Below, piece after piece: positions 59,410-64,000 of a stretch of 64,000 nucleotides of DNA. The notes under the pieces are model-generated. The model worked only from the letters and a program-made list of their open reading frames with translations. It was not told the DNA's origin and did not search any database. The translations under genes were made by a program, and so were the position numbers. Positions within the stretch are counted from its first letter, which is position 1; every line of letters begins with the position of its first letter. The DNA comes from Epiperipatus broadwayi (taxonomy: Eukaryota > Onychophora > Udeonychophora > Euonychophora > Peripatidae): contig JAQFVV010012512.1 of assembly GCA_028023455.1 (NCBI GenBank), positions 3,323,935-3,387,934 on the forward strand, read 5' to 3'.

Positions 59410-60980
59410 CATAATAATCACAATAATCTTAAGCAAAATTAAAAATACATAATAATAAATATTTGTGCCAATAATATAAAGTACATGACACAAATTATCC
59501 TTTTATTACGATCTCTGTATAGATACCATACTAAACTTTAGTTTTACAATTTCTCTGAAAATTAGTGAAACAAACAAGTATTGTTTATAAATTTTTCATT
59601 TTATTTATAATAATGTTCAATGAATCCATCAGAACATGCAATAGATTCAATAATCTGAATATGCAATAATCTTGTTAGGACTTGCATGAGCCAAAAATGC
59701 ATGGCTTGCTCAAACTTGTAAACTGTCATTGTGTATAGGCTAGTACAAACACATTTAGCTAAAAAGTAGGTAAGGGTTGGTTCAAATATCCATTTATGAT
59801 AGATTAATATGACTTTTCAGAAATGTTCTGAAGAGTATAGCCCAAAAGGGAGGGTGGCTGGTACTCAATGCGCTTCTATTAAGTCTTGAATCTGCAATGC
59901 CCCCTTAGATCTTCTCAGCGCCACTAGTGGGCAGTAGTGCCCCTGTTGGGAAACAAAAATCTAAATAATTAGTACACACAAGTGAAAATACTTTTTCTAT
60001 ATATAACTTTTCTGTGGGAAAAGTATTTCATCTTACAAATATTTTTCTGCTACTTATTCAAATTTACTAATAGTTGATTCTAATTTCAAACTATTGTTTC
60101 ATTTTCAAAGTGTCCAACAAAATAATCTAAGCTTATTTTATTAGACACTCATACTAACAAAAGATTTTTCAACATTAATGAAACAAAGATTAACTAATTC
60201 TTACGTTCATTTTTCTACAACAACAAATCTACCACTGAGGTTCCATCCTTTTATTTCGTTATGGCTTCTAAATCCAATTTGCTTCTCAGATAAAATATGT
60301 CCAATCTATTAGAAAAAATCCACAAGTTTTCAGTATAAAGATTTAGCTACAAGTTCCAAAAAGCTCACATTTCTTAAGGGAATCATAATTATTAAGAAAA
60401 TAATTGATACTTCATCTAATCATAAAATAAATTATAAATGACAATTAATTCTCTCTACTTCATTTCACATATCTGTGCAGATTAATGCAGCTGCAGAACT
60501 ATGCATGCAAATGCTAAAAATTTCTGGACAGATTCCTAGATGAGAAAAGAAAAAAAAACACTAGTTTGATTAACTAAATACAATTGTAAGATCAATCCAG
60601 ACCTTTGTGGATCAAAAGTCATATGATCTCGAGAAACTCATTCAATTTTTTTTTTTCTTTTCCTTTAACAAAAACATTAAATTTATTCTTGGCTGGTTTT
60701 CAGCTACACAATACAATTAATAATGATTATGACCATTAATTTGGTGACTGTCATAAAAAGTTTACATGGCCTGATTACGAATATTTTTTTTCTTTTTCAA
60801 TTAGTATAGATTATGCATGTGCTTGATATGTCATTCTAAAGATAATTTATTTCATTGTCCAAATCTGCAGTTCATTTTGTTGTGTAATTTATATATTTTT
60901 TTATAAAAAAATTTCTAAAGCATATATTTTTTAAAGATGTGATTTTACCATAAATTAAAAACAAATAACAGAAAAACAGT
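59410..60980. other. A+T-rich sequence; one G+C-rich islet
   Basis: 59900-59945 (agcgccactagtgggcagta and cccctgttgggaaac) stands out in composition and contains ccactagtgg. It could be an end of the hAT element on its 5' side, but no matching inverted partner was found. Confidence 0.3.
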
Positions 60981-61114
60981 GTGAGCAGTTTACATTCCAA
61001 AAATGTTATCTTTTGAAAATGCAAAGTGTCCTTGTGAAAAGGTGGCTGCTTCTCTCTTCATTGCAGCATCATCTTTTTTACCATAAAAAACTTCAAAGCG
61101 TTAGTTTGTCTGAA

Positions 61115-61190
61115 TCATGAAAATGTGATGGTATGTTCCGGATCTTCATAGATTATCTCCATGCTCTCTCTGCCATCATAAAATCTTGAA
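61115..61190 (-). CDS. Candidate last exon, unknown gene
   Basis: On the minus strand a possible acceptor (atgtttttcaag) is followed by one frame reading FYDGRESMEIIYEDPEHTIT, then FS and a TGA stop at 61115-61117. The amino-acid make-up looks coding. A second open stretch in another frame (GKKDDAAMKREAATF...GHFAFSKDNIFGM, stop at 60990-60992) follows, so this could instead be one decayed gene with a frameshift or a processed pseudogene. No family recognised. Confidence 0.35.
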
Positions 61191-61199
61191 AAACATTTT

Positions 61200-61940
61200 A
61201 AAACGTTTTTGATATAATAAATCAAATTTTATTTTTGTATTTATTTAGCTATAAATGATCAGTTCAATGGCTCATATTTAAATAAAAGCAGACTTTACTT
61301 AGATTTTATATATTTAGTAAAAAATAAAGCTTACTGTACAAATTGATTCAATGAATAATAAATAACTAAATGGGATATCAAAATAGATTAATAGTAAGCC
61401 AAAGGATACTTGATAATAATATTTTTTTAAAAAAATTGTAATAAATGATGATGATGATCAAAATAAAATAAATCTACCCAAGTAATTTTATTTATAAGTC
61501 TATGAAGAGGAAAATATGAGTAATAATTTTAAGACATAGTAGATAATGAAGCATTATGAATGTTTAACCTTAAAAATAACCATATAACAAGAGAATGTAA
61601 ACTTTACGTACTGAAGATTATTATGGCAGCACATAGACACCATTTTATCAGTTATTATGCAAGAATAGTGTTATTAAATTATTGACAATTAGAGTTCAGG
61701 AGACAGGATTCAATTGCATCGTGTAAGATAATATTCACTTTTTAAAACCTTACATTTTAATTAGCTGCACAGTGATAATTACTCAGAATATTTAATGTTT
61801 AATAATAGTATAACTTTCCTTTAATATTCATAATGTTATGTGATAATTAAATCATATTCACATACATTCTAGTATTTATGCTACAAATTAAATAAATCTA
61901 TGAAAGTACCATTTATATATGTTACATTAAAGTAATAAAT
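61200..61940. other. A+T-rich sequence, no feature seen
   Basis: Only simple runs and a short (GAT)n at 61447-61459. Confidence 0.4.
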
Positions 61941-61945
61941 AAGGT

Positions 61946-62102
61946 TATTATTAATAATTGCTGGGTGTTTTGATCAAAGTGATAAAAAATATATAAAAAT
62001 CACATTACCCAGGTAATTACTAATAATTACCAAGGTCTTTTGATCAAAAAGATAAATAATACATATAAATTACATTGGCCAGGTAATTATTAATACTTCC
62101 CA
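61946..62102. repeat. Tandem repeat, 70-bp unit, about two copies
   Basis: ttttgatcaaagtgataaa (from 61968) and ttttgatcaaaaagataaa (from 62038) start equivalent units; each ends with cattacccaggtaattac or cattggccaggtaattat. Confidence 0.8.
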
Positions 62103-62109
62103 GTAGGAA

Positions 62110-62765
62110 TCTGACAAATGTAAAAAATATATATTGTATATTATTATTTATTTATTAATTTTAATATTTAATATTTAATGCCGTTTTTTTATTTATTGTT
62201 GTATTATTTATCAAATTATGATAAAATTATACAAATAAGGAATACGAGACAAATAGGTAAACTTTAATTAGATAAAAGTTTTACATTTTTGTAAAGATTT
62301 AAATACAGTGTAACATTTTCTATTGTAATATTCTTATACTTTGCCTTAAGCTCTTTCATCATCCTATTTCACCCAGCATGAACAATTGCAATATGGATGT
62401 CATGAATTAATTGAAAATTCTCTTCCAAAAAAGTGTAAAATAATTAACTGATTCATTTTCATTTTAAATGGGTATAATGAATTTTTCAACCCCTTTCAAT
62501 TTTTACAATATCGCATTGTTGATAAACATTGGTAATCTGTAAGTGATTTGGCTGAAAAACTTCTCTTTGTTTCATTTTCAATTTCAAATTATTCATTTGA
62601 TCATAAAATCGTTTCTTTATTATATCTAAACCCTCCATTATGCTTACGGGTAATGTAAAATTAATGAAAATTTTATGTAATCAGCACTAAGCAAATAGTT
62701 AGCCAAAACCCAACAATGATATGACTCTTTCTTTCCTATGGAATATGAAGAATCTCCCAACCTAA
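62110..62765. other. A+T-rich sequence, no feature seen
   Basis: No readable frame or repeat shared elsewhere. Confidence 0.4.
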
Positions 62766-62768
62766 GTT

Positions 62769-62895
62769 TTGAAATGCATTATATTTACTGTTGACCGTCA
62801 CAAACCTAATGATATTGAAATGTATTAAATTTACTGTTGTCAGTCATGAACCTAACGTTATTGAAATTTATTACATTTACCACTGACAGTCGAGA
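62769..62895. repeat. Tandem repeat, 46-bp unit, nearly three copies
   Basis: Units beginning ttgaaatg or ttgaaatt start at 62769, 62815 and 62861, each with tttac and a gtca-containing block. Confidence 0.85.
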
Positions 62896-62899
62896 ATTA

Positions 62900-64000
62900 T
62901 GAATAACTACTGGTTCATGTGATAAATTTCTTAAAATTAATCACTTTGACTGTCTTATTTGATTATTATTAATAATAACCGGTAATTATTAAGACTAACC
63001 AATTAATCACTTCAACCATAACATATATACCGAAATGTTTAGCAACCATGTGTAACAAGTATACTCAACTTACATTTACAACTAATTCTATATAACAAAA
63101 TTTAAGTCTAATTAATAGTTTAGTTTATTTCAAGTCTGCTAGCAAGAAGATTTTGTTTGGCGGAGGAGGGCATAGAATATCAAGTAATTCAGAATTCCAA
63201 AACCAAGTAACTAAATTTAGAAAAAAAATTATTGTGCACTTAGTTAAGATATATATTCATATTTGTTTATTTACCAAATGTTAATTAGGAGAAGATTTTG
63301 GGAGGAGGGATAAATAGAGATTTGCTAAATAAATTATTCTTTCATTACAATCTGTTGGATGAATGGATGCAGAAGAATAGTGTGTCATGCAAATATACAT
63401 GTTGAGAGTTTCACGTGTTCTGTATTGGAATGTACAAGTGTTAATAATACGAATATGGGTATGTGGTTAATTGCTTGTTTTAATTTATCAATCAATTTCA
63501 AAGAATATAGCTATAGCACCCTTTATAAATACATCTAATAATAATAGTGGAGAGATGGGCATTCACTTGATACTCCAATACTTTTCTAATAGTTACAATA
63601 TATATTACCTAAAAATATTCTATAACCATAAGTTATTAAGAACAGTTGATTAATTCTTATACCTTCATATATATTGATGCAATCTATAAATAACTGAGAC
63701 AAATATTTTATCCTAAAACTTTCAAATTATTATGTGATCTAATACATTAAATCTCCTAATTAATTACAAAAAAAGATCTTATCAATTTTATTATCTGCCT
63801 TACTTTACAAACTTAGGGGGAAAAGCTTTCCATCTTTTTCCAGGTTTTCCTTTACAATAAAATGGAATGATACTTTCAGATTTTTCATGTTATTGATTTT
63901 ACTGCTTATCAATCTGCTAAATAAAACATTTTCAATGAATACATTAAAATAAAAACTTGCTAAAATAGTTGTTTCACTTTTGATTTAATTTTAGTACTTC
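62900..64000. other. A+T-rich sequence, no feature seen
   Basis: The open frame at 63471-63653 has no support. Nothing else recognised to the window end. Confidence 0.4.

Noticed and set aside
59900-59950. G+C-rich block as 5' terminal inverted repeat of the hAT element
   Set aside because: No matching inverted end was found beyond 57240, so the claim lacks a partner.
61946-62895. Tandem repeats as a CRISPR-like array
   Set aside because: Units are contiguous without unique spacers, and this is animal DNA.

Overview
The window is A+T-rich animal (metazoan) nuclear DNA with no bacterial gene organisation. It has long non-coding stretches, many mono- and trinucleotide runs, tRNA-derived SINEs, and decayed transposons of at least seven kinds: Penelope-like elements (PLEs), RTE-type and other non-LTR retrotransposons, mariner, pogo/Tigger, piggyBac and hAT. 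This mix fits an invertebrate genome. I cannot name the lineage from sequence alone. No complete host gene is visible. Three short exon-like pieces are the only host-gene candidates: a convincing last exon on the minus strand (27748-27815, with poly(A) signals), and weaker ones at 10222-10268 (+) and 61115-61190 (-).

Layout. 0.6-7.6 kb: a PLE relic split by a hairpin insertion, a PLE with reverse transcriptase and GIY-YIG remains (2294-4724), a 1.5-kb array of a hairpin repeat family, and one more hairpin copy. 9-11.6 kb: exon-like islands and a short tRNA-type retroposon with a perfect 15-bp target duplication. 13-20.4 kb: internally deleted mariner, SINE copies, a second hairpin-family cluster, an unrelated hairpin insertion (19185-19549) and microsatellites. 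20.5-36 kb: mostly featureless A+T-rich DNA with SINEs, a piggyBac fragment, a non-LTR RT fragment and the 27.8-kb exon. 36-43.2 kb: a non-autonomous Tigger with intact ends, an RTE-type RT remnant, a PLE-derived palindrome and a longer piggyBac remnant. 43.8-49.2 kb: a four-level nest of mobile elements. 50-59 kb: a minimal palindromic insertion, an internally deleted Tigger transposase and a near full-length but broken hAT transposase. 59-64 kb: SINE pieces, an exon-like island and short tandem repeats.

The most notable pattern is a shared insertion signature. Six separate insertions are inverted-repeat structures with an unpaired tail of about 30-60 nt on one side only, flanked by perfect 13- or 14-bp target-site duplications. 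Three carry PLE coding remains; three do not (718-991, 19185-19549, 50713-50968). The large array 4834-6384 also has a perfect 13-bp duplication around the whole block. I infer that PLE machinery makes or moves non-coding palindromic elements in this genome.
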